Made by a program: the position numbers and the translations under genes. A stretch of 64,000 nt of DNA, from NCBI RefSeq assembly GCF_002798405.1, contig NZ_PGGV01000014.1:62001-126000 (forward strand). Direction: 5' to 3'. Shown here piece by piece: positions 1 to 9,481 of this stretch; within the stretch, counting starts at the first letter, position 1, and every line of letters begins with the position of its first letter. The notes beneath the pieces are model-generated. The model saw only the letters and a program-made list of their open reading frames with translations. It was not told where the DNA came from and did not search any database. The DNA is from Glycomyces xiaoerkulensis (lineage in GTDB: Bacteria; Actinomycetota; Actinomycetes; Mycobacteriales; Micromonosporaceae).

Positions 1-528
1 CGGGTCGCCGGCCAGGATCGGCGCGCCGGAGGCGGTCCGGTCGCCGGTCACGAGCCAGGCGTTGCTGCCCGGTGAGGCGGGGCCGTCGATCGCGAACAGC
101 CGCGCGGCGTCCTCCCCGTAGGCGGCGACGGCGAGGTGGCGCCAGAGTTTGGCCGGGAAGCCGGCGCCGAACAGCAGGTGCTCGGCCAGCCAGATCGACA
201 GCGGGACCCACGGTTCCCAGTGCTCGGGGCCGGCCTGGTCGACGCCGTCGACGTAGGCGGCGACCCAGGCCGCGGTATCGGGGTCGAGGGCCTCGAAGCA
301 GCGCCGGGCGGTGTCGGCGATCAGGGCCTGCCGGGCGAACCGGTCCCAGGCCACCGCTTCGGTCCCGAGCAGCGCGGCCGAGGTGCCCTCGGCGCGGCGG
401 CGGGCGATCTCGAGCTGGCGGGGCCGGTCGGCCGCGGCGTTCCAGCCCTGGGCGAAGGCCAGGCCGCGGGCGGTCGCGGCCCGCAGGTGCGGGACGCCCC
501 AGTCGTCCCGGTGGCTTGCGAACTCCAT
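1..528 (-). CDS. Penicillin-acylase-family Ntn hydrolase (partial; 3' end outside the window)
   Basis: Reading leftwards from the ATG at 526-528, 176 codons are present and the frame runs off the window edge. The N-terminal part carries the A-chain pattern WGVPHLRA (10-17), LAFAQGWNAAADRPRQLE (23-40). At 154-160 is GSNAWLV followed by RTASGAPILAGDP, the start of the B chain; Ser155 should be the autocatalytic nucleophile. The family cleaves amide bonds of N-acyl compounds (penicillins, acyl-homoserine lactones, siderophore precursors). No signal peptide precedes the A chain, whereas most family members are exported, so a cytoplasmic enzyme is likely. A GAGG lies just upstream of the ATG, and an iron box starts 21 bases upstream, so iron-dependent expression is inferred. 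The substrate cannot be told from this fragment. Confidence 0.85.
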   Translation of the reverse strand, partial: MEFASHRDDWGVPHLRAATARGLAFAQGWNAAADRPRQLEIARRRAEGTSAALLGTEAVAWDRFARQALIADTARRCFEALDPDTAAWVAAYVDGVDQAGPEHWEPWVPLSIWLAEHLLFGAGFPAKLWRHLAVAAYGEDAARLFAIDGPASPGSNAWLVTGDRTASGAPILAGDP

Positions 529-548
529 CCCGCCTCGACTTTCGGTAA

Positions 549-567
549 TTAGGGTAGGTTAACCTAA
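549..567. promoter_or_regulatory. Iron box (IdeR/DmdR1-type operator) between divergent genes
   Basis: The 19-bp near-palindrome TTAGGGTAGGTTAACCTAA differs at two positions from the actinobacterial iron-box consensus TTAGGTTAGGCTAACCTAA. It lies 20 bp from the start of the penicillin-acylase-like gene and 60 bp from the siderophore-interacting protein gene, so it can repress both when iron is sufficient. Confidence 0.85.
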
Positions 568-627
568 CCCGAGATTCTGTCATATGACTCGTCCGCTGCG
601 GAAGCGGCCGGGAGGAGAGGAGGCCCG

Positions 628-1347
628 ATGGGGCACGGCTGGGAGGGTGCGGTCCTGAAGCTCTTGCGCGCCAAGGACTTCGTATTCACGGTGACCGGCG
701 CGGAGGAGGTCGCCGAACGCTACCGGCGCCTGCACTTCACCGACGGCGGCATGCTGGCGATGAGCGGCGTCCACCCGACGATGTGGGTGCGGCTGTGGTT
801 CGACAACGCCGGCAAGCCGCACCAGCGCGCCTACACCCTGGTCGACCCCGATCCGGAGGCAGGCACCTTCAGTCTGGAGTTCGCGCTGCACGAGGGCGCG
901 GCCAGCGACTGGTGCCGCACGGCGCAGCCCGGCGACACGATCGAGGGGACGCTCTACGGCACCGCCTGGACCGAACCCGATCCGCTGCCGGGCAGGATGT
1001 TCGTCGTCGGCGACGCCGCCGCGCTCCCGGCGATCAACTCGCTGCTGGAGGCGCTGCCGCAGGTGCCGGCCACGATCTGGTTCGAGACCGCCGACTCCTC
1101 GGAGGCCGAGCTGCCGTTCCGGACCGACCCCGACCGGCACGACCTGCGCCTGGTGCCCCGCGAGGGCCGCGGCGAGCGCCTGGTCGCCGAGGTCCGCGAG
1201 TCCCTGCCCGGACTGGTCGCCGAGCCGGAGCGCGCTTACGTGTGGATCACCGCCTACGGGTCGACCACGCGCGAACTGACGGCCTTCGCGCGCAAGGAAC
1301 TGGGCGTCCCCAAGCAGCGGGTCCACTCGATGGCGTACTGGCGCTAG
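628..1347 (+). CDS. Siderophore-interacting protein (FAD-dependent ferric-siderophore reductase)
   Basis: 239 aa, the usual family size. It shows the FAD-binding QRAYTLVD motif near residue 67, the conserved acidic stretch ending in WCRTAQPGD, the NAD(P)H-binding GDAAALPAINSLLE segment near 128, and the typical C-terminal YW. Family members reduce ferric siderophores in the cytoplasm with NAD(P)H to release iron. An AGGAGAGGAGG ribosome site precedes the ATG. It is divergent from the penicillin-acylase-like gene and controlled by the iron box at 549-567. It converges on the next gene, and the two stop codons share the palindrome CTAG. Confidence 0.92.
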   Translation: MGHGWEGAVLKLLRAKDFVFTVTGAEEVAERYRRLHFTDGGMLAMSGVHPTMWVRLWFDNAGKPHQRAYTLVDPDPEAGTFSLEFALHEGAASDWCRTAQPGDTIEGTLYGTAWTEPDPLPGRMFVVGDAAALPAINSLLEALPQVPATIWFETADSSEAELPFRTDPDRHDLRLVPREGRGERLVAEVRESLPGLVAEPERAYVWITAYGSTTRELTAFARKELGVPKQRVHSMAYWR

Positions 1348-2291
1348 CTCTTGCGGCGCCGCAGCCGCTCGACCAGATCGGCGGCGGCGTTCGTCCAGTC
1401 GGGATAGGCGAACTCGAATCCCGCCTCGAGCAGCCGGGTCGGGACCACCCGGCGGCTCTTGAGCAGCAGCTCGGTGTCCGAGCGGATCGCGAACGCACCG
1501 ATCTCGGCCATCCACCTGGTCGCCGGCAGCGCCACCGGCGTGCCCCAGGCCCGCCGCATCCGGCGCATGAACTCCCGCTGCGGCAGCGGGTTCGGGGCGG
1601 CCAGGTTCACCGGCCCGGCCAGTTCTTCGCGCTCGATGAGGAACTCGACGGCGCGGGCGAAGTCCTGGTCGTGGATCCACGACACGTACTGGGCGCCGCC
1701 ACCGATCGGGCCGCCGAGGCCCAGCCGGACCATCCGGAGCATGATCTCGAAGGCGCCGCCGCGGTCGGGGCTCATCACCATCGCGGTGCGCATGGCGACC
1801 TTGCGGGTCCGCGGCGTGGCGGCCTCCCGCTGCGCCCGCTCCCACTGGCGGGCGATGCGGACGCTGAAGCGCCAGTAGTCGGGCACGCCGGGCTCGTCGC
1901 CGCCGACGAGTCCCGAATCCTCGTCGTTGGGCGCGTCGAAGCGGTGGGCGTAGATGGTGGCGGTGCTCATCTGGAGCCACAGGCGCGGCGGATCGGCGGC
2001 CGCGCCGATCGCCTCGCCGACCAAGCGGGCCGAGCGGACCCGGGAGGAGAGCATCTCGCGCAGGTTGGCGGTGGTGTAGCGGCAGTTGACGCTCCGACCG
2101 GCCAGGTTGATCACCACGTCGCTGCCGTCGATGGCCTCGGCCCACGGCCCCAGCGACTCGCCGTCCCAAGAGACCTCGTGGGAGGCCTGCGACTGCCTGG
2201 TCAACACCACGACGTCGTGCCCGGCGGCGGTCAGGGCGCGGTAGAGAATCGTCCCGACCTGCCCGGTGCCGCCGGGAATCACGATGCGCAT
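1344..2291 (-). CDS. TIGR01777-family NAD(P)-dependent epimerase/oxidoreductase
   Basis: 315 aa. The N terminus has the Rossmann motif GGTGQVG (7-13). The middle shows the SDR39U1-type pattern (INLAG.SVNCRY, SRVRSARLVGEAI, STATIYAHR) and the C terminus is a DUF1731-like helical tail (GFEFAYPDW...). The family is a conserved extended SDR of unknown substrate (related to E. coli YfcH). Its stop overlaps that of the siderophore-interacting protein by sharing CTAG at 1344-1347. Start is the ATG at 2291 preceded by GGAGG. Nothing ties it functionally to the iron genes. Confidence 0.85.
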   Translation of the reverse strand: MRIVIPGGTGQVGTILYRALTAAGHDVVVLTRQSQASHEVSWDGESLGPWAEAIDGSDVVINLAGRSVNCRYTTANLREMLSSRVRSARLVGEAIGAAADPPRLWLQMSTATIYAHRFDAPNDEDSGLVGGDEPGVPDYWRFSVRIARQWERAQREAATPRTRKVAMRTAMVMSPDRGGAFEIMLRMVRLGLGGPIGGGAQYVSWIHDQDFARAVEFLIEREELAGPVNLAAPNPLPQREFMRRMRRAWGTPVALPATRWMAEIGAFAIRSDTELLLKSRRVVPTRLLEAGFEFAYPDWTNAAADLVERLRRRKS

Positions 2292-2492
2292 CGAGGCCTC
2301 CTCCGTCAGATGGCAATCCTATCCGGAGTCGGGCGCACTGCCGGCGCGATGGGCGGATCGGCGCGCGTCCCGGCGGCCTGCCGGGCACCGTCCGCCCCCT
2401 AGTACGCTTCACCATTGACGCACCTCACTCGAACGGCACCGGACCATGCGTCACACCAACCCCCCGTTTTCTCCATTTCGGAAGAGGATGCG

Positions 2493-3122
2493 ATGCGCGC
2501 CTGGAAGAACCGGCGGCTGCTTCGTGGACGCCTGCATGGGCGAGCGCTCAAGGCGCTCGGCGCGGTCGCGGCGACGGCCGCGGTGATCGCGGCCTGGCAG
2601 TTCGCGCTCCTGGTGGACGAGGACGAGTCCGCCTTCCCCGAGCTGGGCGGCCAAGACCCGTTGGCCGACGGGCCGGCGGGCGGCTCGCTCGGCGAGGTCG
2701 CGGAGGCGACGGCCGCGTCGAGCCCGACCGCCGCGGCCGAATCGGACGAACCGAGCCCGGACGCGGAGAGCGGGTCGCCGAGCCCGGCGGCCGACGGGGA
2801 CGCGTCGTCGGAGCCGGAGCCGTCCGGACCCGAATGCGCCGCCTCGCTTGCGCTCGAGCGGGAGTGGGGCAACAACGTCTCGGTGGACGTCGAGGTCGCC
2901 AACTCCGGCGAGGAGCCCATCGACGGCTGGGAGGTCGTCCTCGACTTCGAGAACGTGGAGGTCAAGACCACCTGGGGCCTGACCCGCATCGAAGGCGACC
3001 GCTACGGCAACGGCTGGACCAACGGCGACCTCGACCCCGGCGAGACCACCGATCCCGGCTTCACCGGCCGCAGCAAGGGGGAACCCGACCTGCCCGAGAC
3101 CGTCCCCTGTTCCCCCGCCTGA
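2493..3122 (+). CDS. Membrane-anchored protein with a C-terminal CBM2-like domain
   Basis: 209 aa from the ATG at 2493, chosen because GGAAGAGG sits 5 bases upstream; the frame is open to an ATG at 2415 with no such site. Residues 1-18 are basic and 19-41 are one hydrophobic segment, giving a type II membrane anchor. A low-complexity Ser/Pro/Glu/Ala linker covers about 60-110. The last ~95 residues (CAASLALEREWGNNVSVDVE... GWEVVLDF... NGWTNGDLDPG) resemble a family 2 carbohydrate-binding module. There is no catalytic domain, so it probably displays a binding domain on the cell surface, perhaps for cellulose or chitin. The binding target is inferred. Confidence 0.7.
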   Translation: MRAWKNRRLLRGRLHGRALKALGAVAATAAVIAAWQFALLVDEDESAFPELGGQDPLADGPAGGSLGEVAEATAASSPTAAAESDEPSPDAESGSPSPAADGDASSEPEPSGPECAASLALEREWGNNVSVDVEVANSGEEPIDGWEVVLDFENVEVKTTWGLTRIEGDRYGNGWTNGDLDPGETTDPGFTGRSKGEPDLPETVPCSPA

Positions 3123-3140
3123 GGCTCCGGGCCGCGACCG

Positions 3141-3647
3141 TCAGCGATTCTCGAGGGCCTCCCGGAGGATGCGAACGGCCTTCGGCCCGACACCGTGCAT
3201 CGCGCCCAGATCCGCGTCCGAGAGCTCGGCGACCTGGTCGAGCGTGGTGATGCCGGCGTTCGCCAGCGCGCGGGTGGCCGGTCGCCCGATCGCCTTCGGC
3301 AGGTCGCCGACGCCGCCGGCGTCGGCGCGGTCGGCCGCGGCCGCCCGCTCGGCGAGTTCGCCGGGCGCGCATGAGAGCCAGGCGCGGCGCACCCAGTAGT
3401 TGAGGGCCTGGCCGTTGATGTCCTTGATGGGCAGGCGGACGAAGTCGCCGTTCCGCCGGGCGGTCGGATGCTGGGAGACCATGTCCTCGGCCTCGGCGGC
3501 GGGCAGTCGCAGCCGCACGGCGCCGTCCGAGTCCAGCGAGGCGAACTCCTCGCCGCCTGCGGCGAACACGGGTGCCCCGCGGGCGCCGCCTTCGGTCGCC
3601 TCGGGGTGGGAGAGCGCGGTCTTGCGAAGCTGGGCCAAGGTAGTCAT
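3141..3647 (-). CDS. MmcQ/YjbR-like protein with C-terminal helix-hairpin-helix domain
   Basis: 168 aa from the ATG at 3647. Residues 1-100 match the MmcQ/YjbR fold (HPEATEGGARGAPVFAAGGEEFASL, RLPAAEAEDMVSQHP, and the end NYWVRRAWLSCAPGELAERAAAA). Residues ~115-168 (LPKAIGRPATRALANAGITTLDQVAELSDADLGAMHGVGPKAVRIL) form a helix-hairpin-helix/SAM-like module as in RNA polymerase alpha C-terminal and DNA-repair proteins. Function is unknown; DNA binding is suggested by the second domain. A longer open frame extends upstream into the xylanase gene and is not coding. It converges with the CBM2 protein gene. Confidence 0.75.
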   Translation of the reverse strand: MTTLAQLRKTALSHPEATEGGARGAPVFAAGGEEFASLDSDGAVRLRLPAAEAEDMVSQHPTARRNGDFVRLPIKDINGQALNYWVRRAWLSCAPGELAERAAAADRADAGGVGDLPKAIGRPATRALANAGITTLDQVAELSDADLGAMHGVGPKAVRILREALENR

Positions 3648-3745
3648 GGCCTCACTGTGCCACGCCGATCCGACAGCGGGCGCGTTTCGGCGCGGCGGCC
3701 ATCGGCCGCCGCGCCTGTCGGGGGTATCGGGTCGTGGTTCGCGGA

Positions 3746-4768
3746 CTAACTGCAGGAGACCGACGGCCACGTCCAGTTGCCGTTGTGCTGGATGGTGACG
3801 CCGAAGGTGTTGCCGCTGCCGTTGGGCGAGGCGACCATCCGCTGGGCGGTCGGCCAGTAGCGGTCGCAGCTCCAGGTGGCGATGATCTTGGCCGGTTCCG
3901 GGACGTCCATGATGACCTCCCAGTCGCTCTTGCCCGAGACGGTGCAGCTCAGGTTGTAGCGGTCGCTCCACTGCTGGCCGCCCGACAGCGTCGCGTAGCA
4001 GGAGCCCCCGCCGCCGCCGTCGTCGTTGCCGCCGCCGTCATCGTTGCCGCCGCCGTCGTCATTGCCGCCGCCGGAGCTGTCGACGGTGATGTCGGAGCTG
4101 CCACTGGACTGGTAGCCCTCGGTCGCCATGATCATGTAGTAGTCGAACGAGCCGAGGTTCAGTCCCACGTTCGCCCACGCGTCGAAGTGGGTGCCGGTGT
4201 TGATGGTGCCGCTGCTCCGGTGGTTCTGCCGGACGCTCCAGTACTGGTCGAAGGTCGCGGTGCCTTCCACCGACGGCTTGTTGTTCCGCGTGGACCGCAG
4301 GATGGTGTATTCGCTTCCGTCGTCGTAGACGGAGCCGAGCTGGTCGGCGCCACTGCTCGGGTTGTAGGGCCCGTGGGACTCGACGATGTAGTACTCCACC
4401 AGCGGGTTCGCGGTCCAGCCGTAGAGCGCCAGGTAGCCGTTGCTGCCGTGGTCGACCCAGCCGTCGTAGTTGATGGTCCGGCGGCCGCCGTTCGACCAGC
4501 CCTTGCCGCAGACGAAGTTGCCGGTGTTGCTCCACTGGGTGCTGTAGTTGCCTCCGGACCCCATGGTCATGGAGACCGAGCCCTCGGAGTCGGTCCAGAA
4601 TGAGTAGTAGTAGCCGTCGTGGGTGCCCTCTTGGTTGCTGGTGATGGTCTGCTGGGCGTTGGCCGAGCCCGGCACCATCAGACCGCCGCCGATTGCCAGC
4701 GCGGCGCCTCCGCCGAGCAGGACGCTCCTACGACTGAACGGGAAATTGGGTTCGAGGTCCCTGGTCAT
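3746..4768 (-). CDS. Secreted GH11 endo-1,4-beta-xylanase with C-terminal CBM
   Basis: 340 aa. The N terminus carries a twin-arginine signal ([10 protein letters not shown], Arg13-Arg14) with likely cleavage after Ala38 (ANA|QQ). Residues 44-230 are a GH11 jelly roll: nucleophile Glu125 in [10 protein letters not shown] and acid/base Glu217 in [15 protein letters not shown] flexible linker of three GGGNDD repeats (about 233-254) joins a C-terminal CBM2-like domain of about 85 residues. It hydrolyses xylan outside the cell. AAGGAGGAAG lies just upstream of the ATG. A sigma-70-type promoter and TTCCGGAA-like sites lie upstream (4970-5171). It is a single-gene unit. Confidence 0.93.
   Translation of the reverse strand: MTRDLEPNFPFSRRSVLLGGGAALAIGGGLMVPGSANAQQTITSNQEGTHDGYYYSFWTDSEGSVSMTMGSGGNYSTQWSNTGNFVCGKGWSNGGRRTINYDGWVDHGSNGYLALYGWTANPLVEYYIVESHGPYNPSSGADQLGSVYDDGSEYTILRSTRNNKPSVEGTATFDQYWSVRQNHRSSGTINTGTHFDAWANVGLNLGSFDYYMIMATEGYQSSGSSDITVDSSGGGNDDGGGNDDGGGNDDGGGGGSCYATLSGGQQWSDRYNLSCTVSGKSDWEVIMDVPEPAKIIATWSCDRYWPTAQRMVASPNGSGNTFGVTIQHNGNWTWPSVSCS
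4019..4072 (-). repeat. Three 18-bp tandem repeats encoding the xylanase linker
   Basis: Three direct copies of an 18-bp unit at 4019, 4037 and 4055 encode GGGNDD three times. Copies differ only at synonymous positions, so the peptide repeat has been kept while the DNA drifted. Confidence 0.9.
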
Positions 4769-5194
4769 GCTTCCTCCTTGTGAAGGCTGGCGGGCGCCAG
4801 CCGCATTGCTTGGCCCCGACGGGGCCGGCGGTGGCCAGGGTGAGGGGCACCGCACGTCGACGTCGTACAACGCGACGAGATCGGCCGGTCGACTGGCTAT
4901 CGACGACCGGTGGGCTGCCGCGGGCCGTACGGACGGAATCGACAGCCGTCTATGTGCATTGGTCGCATCAGTATGAGTGAACCCGCGAGCGCTGTCAACA
5001 ACTTCCGGAACATTTTCAGTAAATTATCGGCAGGGGATCATCCTGGTTCTCAGTATTACAGCAGGTGGATCGCGTCAACATGCCGAATAACATTGATGTT
5101 ACTCGATATAAAGCGCTGCATGCGACCACGGTTCTAGCACAGATGTTCCGAAACTTCCGAAGCACTTCCGGTGCCTACGACCCGGGGCGGCCCG
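4769..5194. other. Intergenic region upstream of the xylanase; repeated ACTTCCG motifs
   Basis: 426 bases without a gene, more AT-rich than the flanks. Besides the promoter it holds AACTTCCGGAAC (4999-5011), and near 5145-5171 GTTCCGAAACTTCCGAAG followed by ACTTCCGG. These repeated half-sites are candidate operators for a xylan-responsive regulator; no regulator gene adjoins them. Confidence 0.5.
4970..4998 (-). promoter_or_regulatory. Promoter of the GH11 xylanase gene
   Basis: On the minus strand TTGACA (4993-4998) and CATACT (4970-4975) are separated by exactly 17 bases, a good vegetative promoter 200 bp upstream of the xylanase ATG. The palindrome TTCCGGAA at 5003-5010 abuts the -35 box. 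Confidence 0.65.
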
Positions 5195-6040
5195 TCATGG
5201 CAGGGCCGCCAGCGCGGCACGGTAGCACTCGCGCAGCTCCAGGGCCCGTGCCTGCGGGTCCGACCCCCGGTTGAGCGCGGCCCACTCGCAGGTGCGCATG
5301 AGCACTTCGGCGCACCGCCGCAGCTCCATCGCGTCCAGCAGTTGCGCGGCGGCCATCCAGGTCCCGCCGAGCCGCTCGGACCAGTACCGCTCGCCGCTTC
5401 CGAGTTCGGCGATCCACAGATCGAGGGCCTCGCGGACCTCGGCGATCGCGAACTCCCGGTTCCCCTGCTCGAAGCCGACGCGGGCGACCCACACCATCGA
5501 GCGGGTCTCGTGGTCGGCCAGCTCGAGGTCGGAGGGATCGAGTGCTCGCAGCCCGCTCGCGCAGACGCGCAGCCGAGCGGCCCAGGGGAACACCTCGAGG
5601 CGGCCCATCGCGTCGATCGACCGCGGCAGGAGCGAGGCGGCCGGGCCCAGCATCGCGCGCTCGCAGTCCGGCAGTGGGTCCGGTACGTGGCCGCCGGCGA
5701 TCTCCTCGGCGAGATCGGCGGTCTCGCTCGCGGTGGAGGCGAGGCTGCGGTGCATCGGCAGGCCGCGCTCGTCGAGCAGCATCGCCCCCTCGAAGGCCCG
5801 CTGCATGTAGTGGAAGGGACCGACGCGGCGCCCGAGCCGGTGGCCGATGAGCGAGAGGTTCCGCTGGGTCGTCGCCAGCGGATCGAGGAAGTCCTCGTCC
5901 TCGGCGGCGAGCGCCTCCGAGAGCGGAAGCAGCTCCTCCACCCCGATCCGGTAGGCGGTCTCGGGGTCGCCGTCGCCGTACGCGGCGAGGTAGTCGGCGC
6001 GGAGCCGATCGGCCCTGGCGCGGTCGTCGAACCGTCCCAT
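5195..6040 (-). CDS. Hypothetical protein, mainly alpha-helical
   Basis: 281 aa from the ATG at 6040, which has AGAGGGGG just upstream; the frame is open further up without a ribosome site. The protein is rich in Ala, Leu, Glu and Arg with regularly spaced amphipathic helices, and there is no signal peptide, membrane segment or recognised catalytic motif. The helical repetition (for example 'ETRSMVWVARVGFEQGNREF', then paired helices to the end) resembles TPR-like tallying proteins, but no family could be named. It stands alone between the xylanase and the NagZ operon, with the start facing the latter. Confidence 0.6.
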   Translation of the reverse strand: MGRFDDRARADRLRADYLAAYGDGDPETAYRIGVEELLPLSEALAAEDEDFLDPLATTQRNLSLIGHRLGRRVGPFHYMQRAFEGAMLLDERGLPMHRSLASTASETADLAEEIAGGHVPDPLPDCERAMLGPAASLLPRSIDAMGRLEVFPWAARLRVCASGLRALDPSDLELADHETRSMVWVARVGFEQGNREFAIAEVREALDLWIAELGSGERYWSERLGGTWMAAAQLLDAMELRRCAEVLMRTCEWAALNRGSDPQARALELRECYRAALAALP

Positions 6041-6353
6041 GGGGATACCCCCTCTCACCCCACCAAGGTAACCAATTTCCTGGTCGAACTCGGTACACGA
6101 ACGCCGGGTCGGGGACGGTGTCGAGGGCGAGACTGAATACACCGTTTCCGATATATAACGAATGATACGGCCACAGGCTACGACGAACGCGGCCCTCGAG
6201 GAGGATCCCGCATGAAAGTTCGCTTCAGGTTATTGCTTTGTTATGAAGTTTTCTGCCAGGATAAGGCGGGTGGGGCACGATCCCTCACAAACCGCCCGGC
6301 CGCCGACCGGCGACCGCGGCACCCGAAGCCCTGTCCAGGCGGGAGTCTGCAAC
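6041..6353. other. Divergent promoter region upstream of the nagZ operon, with a possible leader peptide
   Basis: 313 bases without an assigned gene. It contains the strong ribosome site GAGGAGGAT followed 6 bases later by an ATG at 6212 that starts an AT-rich frame (MKVRFRLLLCYEVF...). That frame runs on through nagZ in another phase with no family resemblance. A short leader peptide or a relic start is possible. No clear inverted repeat was recognised. Confidence 0.35.
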
Positions 6354-8188
<1,835 letters not shown>

Positions 8189-8192
<4 letters not shown>

Positions 8193-9472
8193 TCGACCGC
8201 AGAAGGCTCTTCGGCGGCACCGCCGCCGCGCTCGGCGCCGCCACCCTGGCCGGCTCGTCGCCGGCCAGGGCCCGCCCGGGCCGCCGCAGGCGGGTCAAGC
8301 CCGGCATCGAAGTGCTCGCCGAGGACGGCTTCGCCGCCCTGGACGGGCAGGCGGTGGGCGTGATCTCCAACCCCACCGGCGTCCTGCCCGACCTCGGGCA
8401 CGAGGTCGACCTCATGCACTCCAGCGGCGCGGTCGACATCGTCGGGGTCTTCGGACCCGAGCACGGCTTCCGCGGCACCTCGCAGGCCGGCGAGGGCGAG
8501 GACTTCTTCCTCGACCCCAGGACCGGCGTCCCGGTCTACAACGCCTACAACAACAAAGACCGCATGACCGAACTGCTGGACGAGGCCGGCGTCGAGACGC
8601 TCGTGTTCGACATCCAGGACGTCGGTTCCCGCTTCTACACCTACATCTGGACGATGTACCTGGCCATGGAGGCCGCCGCCTCCCTCGGACTGCGGTTCGT
8701 GGTCCTCGACCGGCCCAACCCGATCTCCGGGCGGGAGGCGTCCGGTCCGGTGCTGCGCCCCGAGCACTCGAGCTTCGTGGGGCTCAAACCGATCGCCCAG
8801 CGCCACGGCATGACCGTCGGGGAGCTGGCGAGCCTGTTCAACGCCGAGTTCGTCCCCGAAGCGACCGGCACCGCGGTCGACCTGACCGTGATCGAGATGG
8901 ACGGCTGGCACGGCCGCATGTACTTCGAGGACACCGGGCTGCCGTGGGTCGCCCCGTCCCCGAACATGCCGACCGTCGGCACCGCCGTGGCCTACCCCGG
9001 GACGTGCCTGTTCGAGGCGACCGCGCTCTCGGAGGGCCGCGGCACCACGAAACCGTTCGAGCTGCTCGGCGCCCCCGGGATCGACCACGGCTGGGAGGAG
9101 GCGCTGAACGCCGCCGCTCTGCCGGGAGCGCGGTTCCGCGAGGCCTACTTCGACCCGACGTTCTCCAAATGGGCCGGCACCGTCTGCGGCGGCGTCGAAC
9201 TCCAGGTCACCGACCGGGACGAATTCGACCCGATCCGCACCGGGCTGGCGATGATCATCGAGCAGCGCCGGGCCTTCGACCAGTACGGCTGGCGCGACCG
9301 GGACGGCCCGACCTCCTACTGGCTCGACAACCTCACCGGCGACCGGGCGATCCGGCTGGCCATCGAGGACGGCGCCGGCATCGACGAAGTGGCGGCGGTG
9401 TGGGCGGACGGGCTGGCCTCGTTCGCCGACCTTCGCGAGTCGCACCTGATCTACCGCCGCAACGGCCGGTGA
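8189..9472 (+). CDS. namZ: Exo-beta-N-acetylmuramidase (DUF1343/GH171, NamZ type)
   Basis: 427 aa starting at the ATG at 8189 inside the nagZ stop (ATGA overlap). The N terminus MIDRRRLFGGTAAALG is a Tat-like signal. The body has the DUF1343 hallmarks: KPGIEVL, VGVISNPTGV, GVFGPEHGFRG, DIQDVGSRFYTYIWTM, VLDRPNPI, PWVAPSPNMPT and EGRGTTKPFE. In Bacillus this family (YbbC/NamZ) releases terminal MurNAc from peptidoglycan disaccharides and acts with NagZ and AmiE, which flank it here as well. The inferred role is extracellular scavenging of cell-wall fragments. Confidence 0.88.
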
Positions 9473-9481
9473 GGAGGCATC

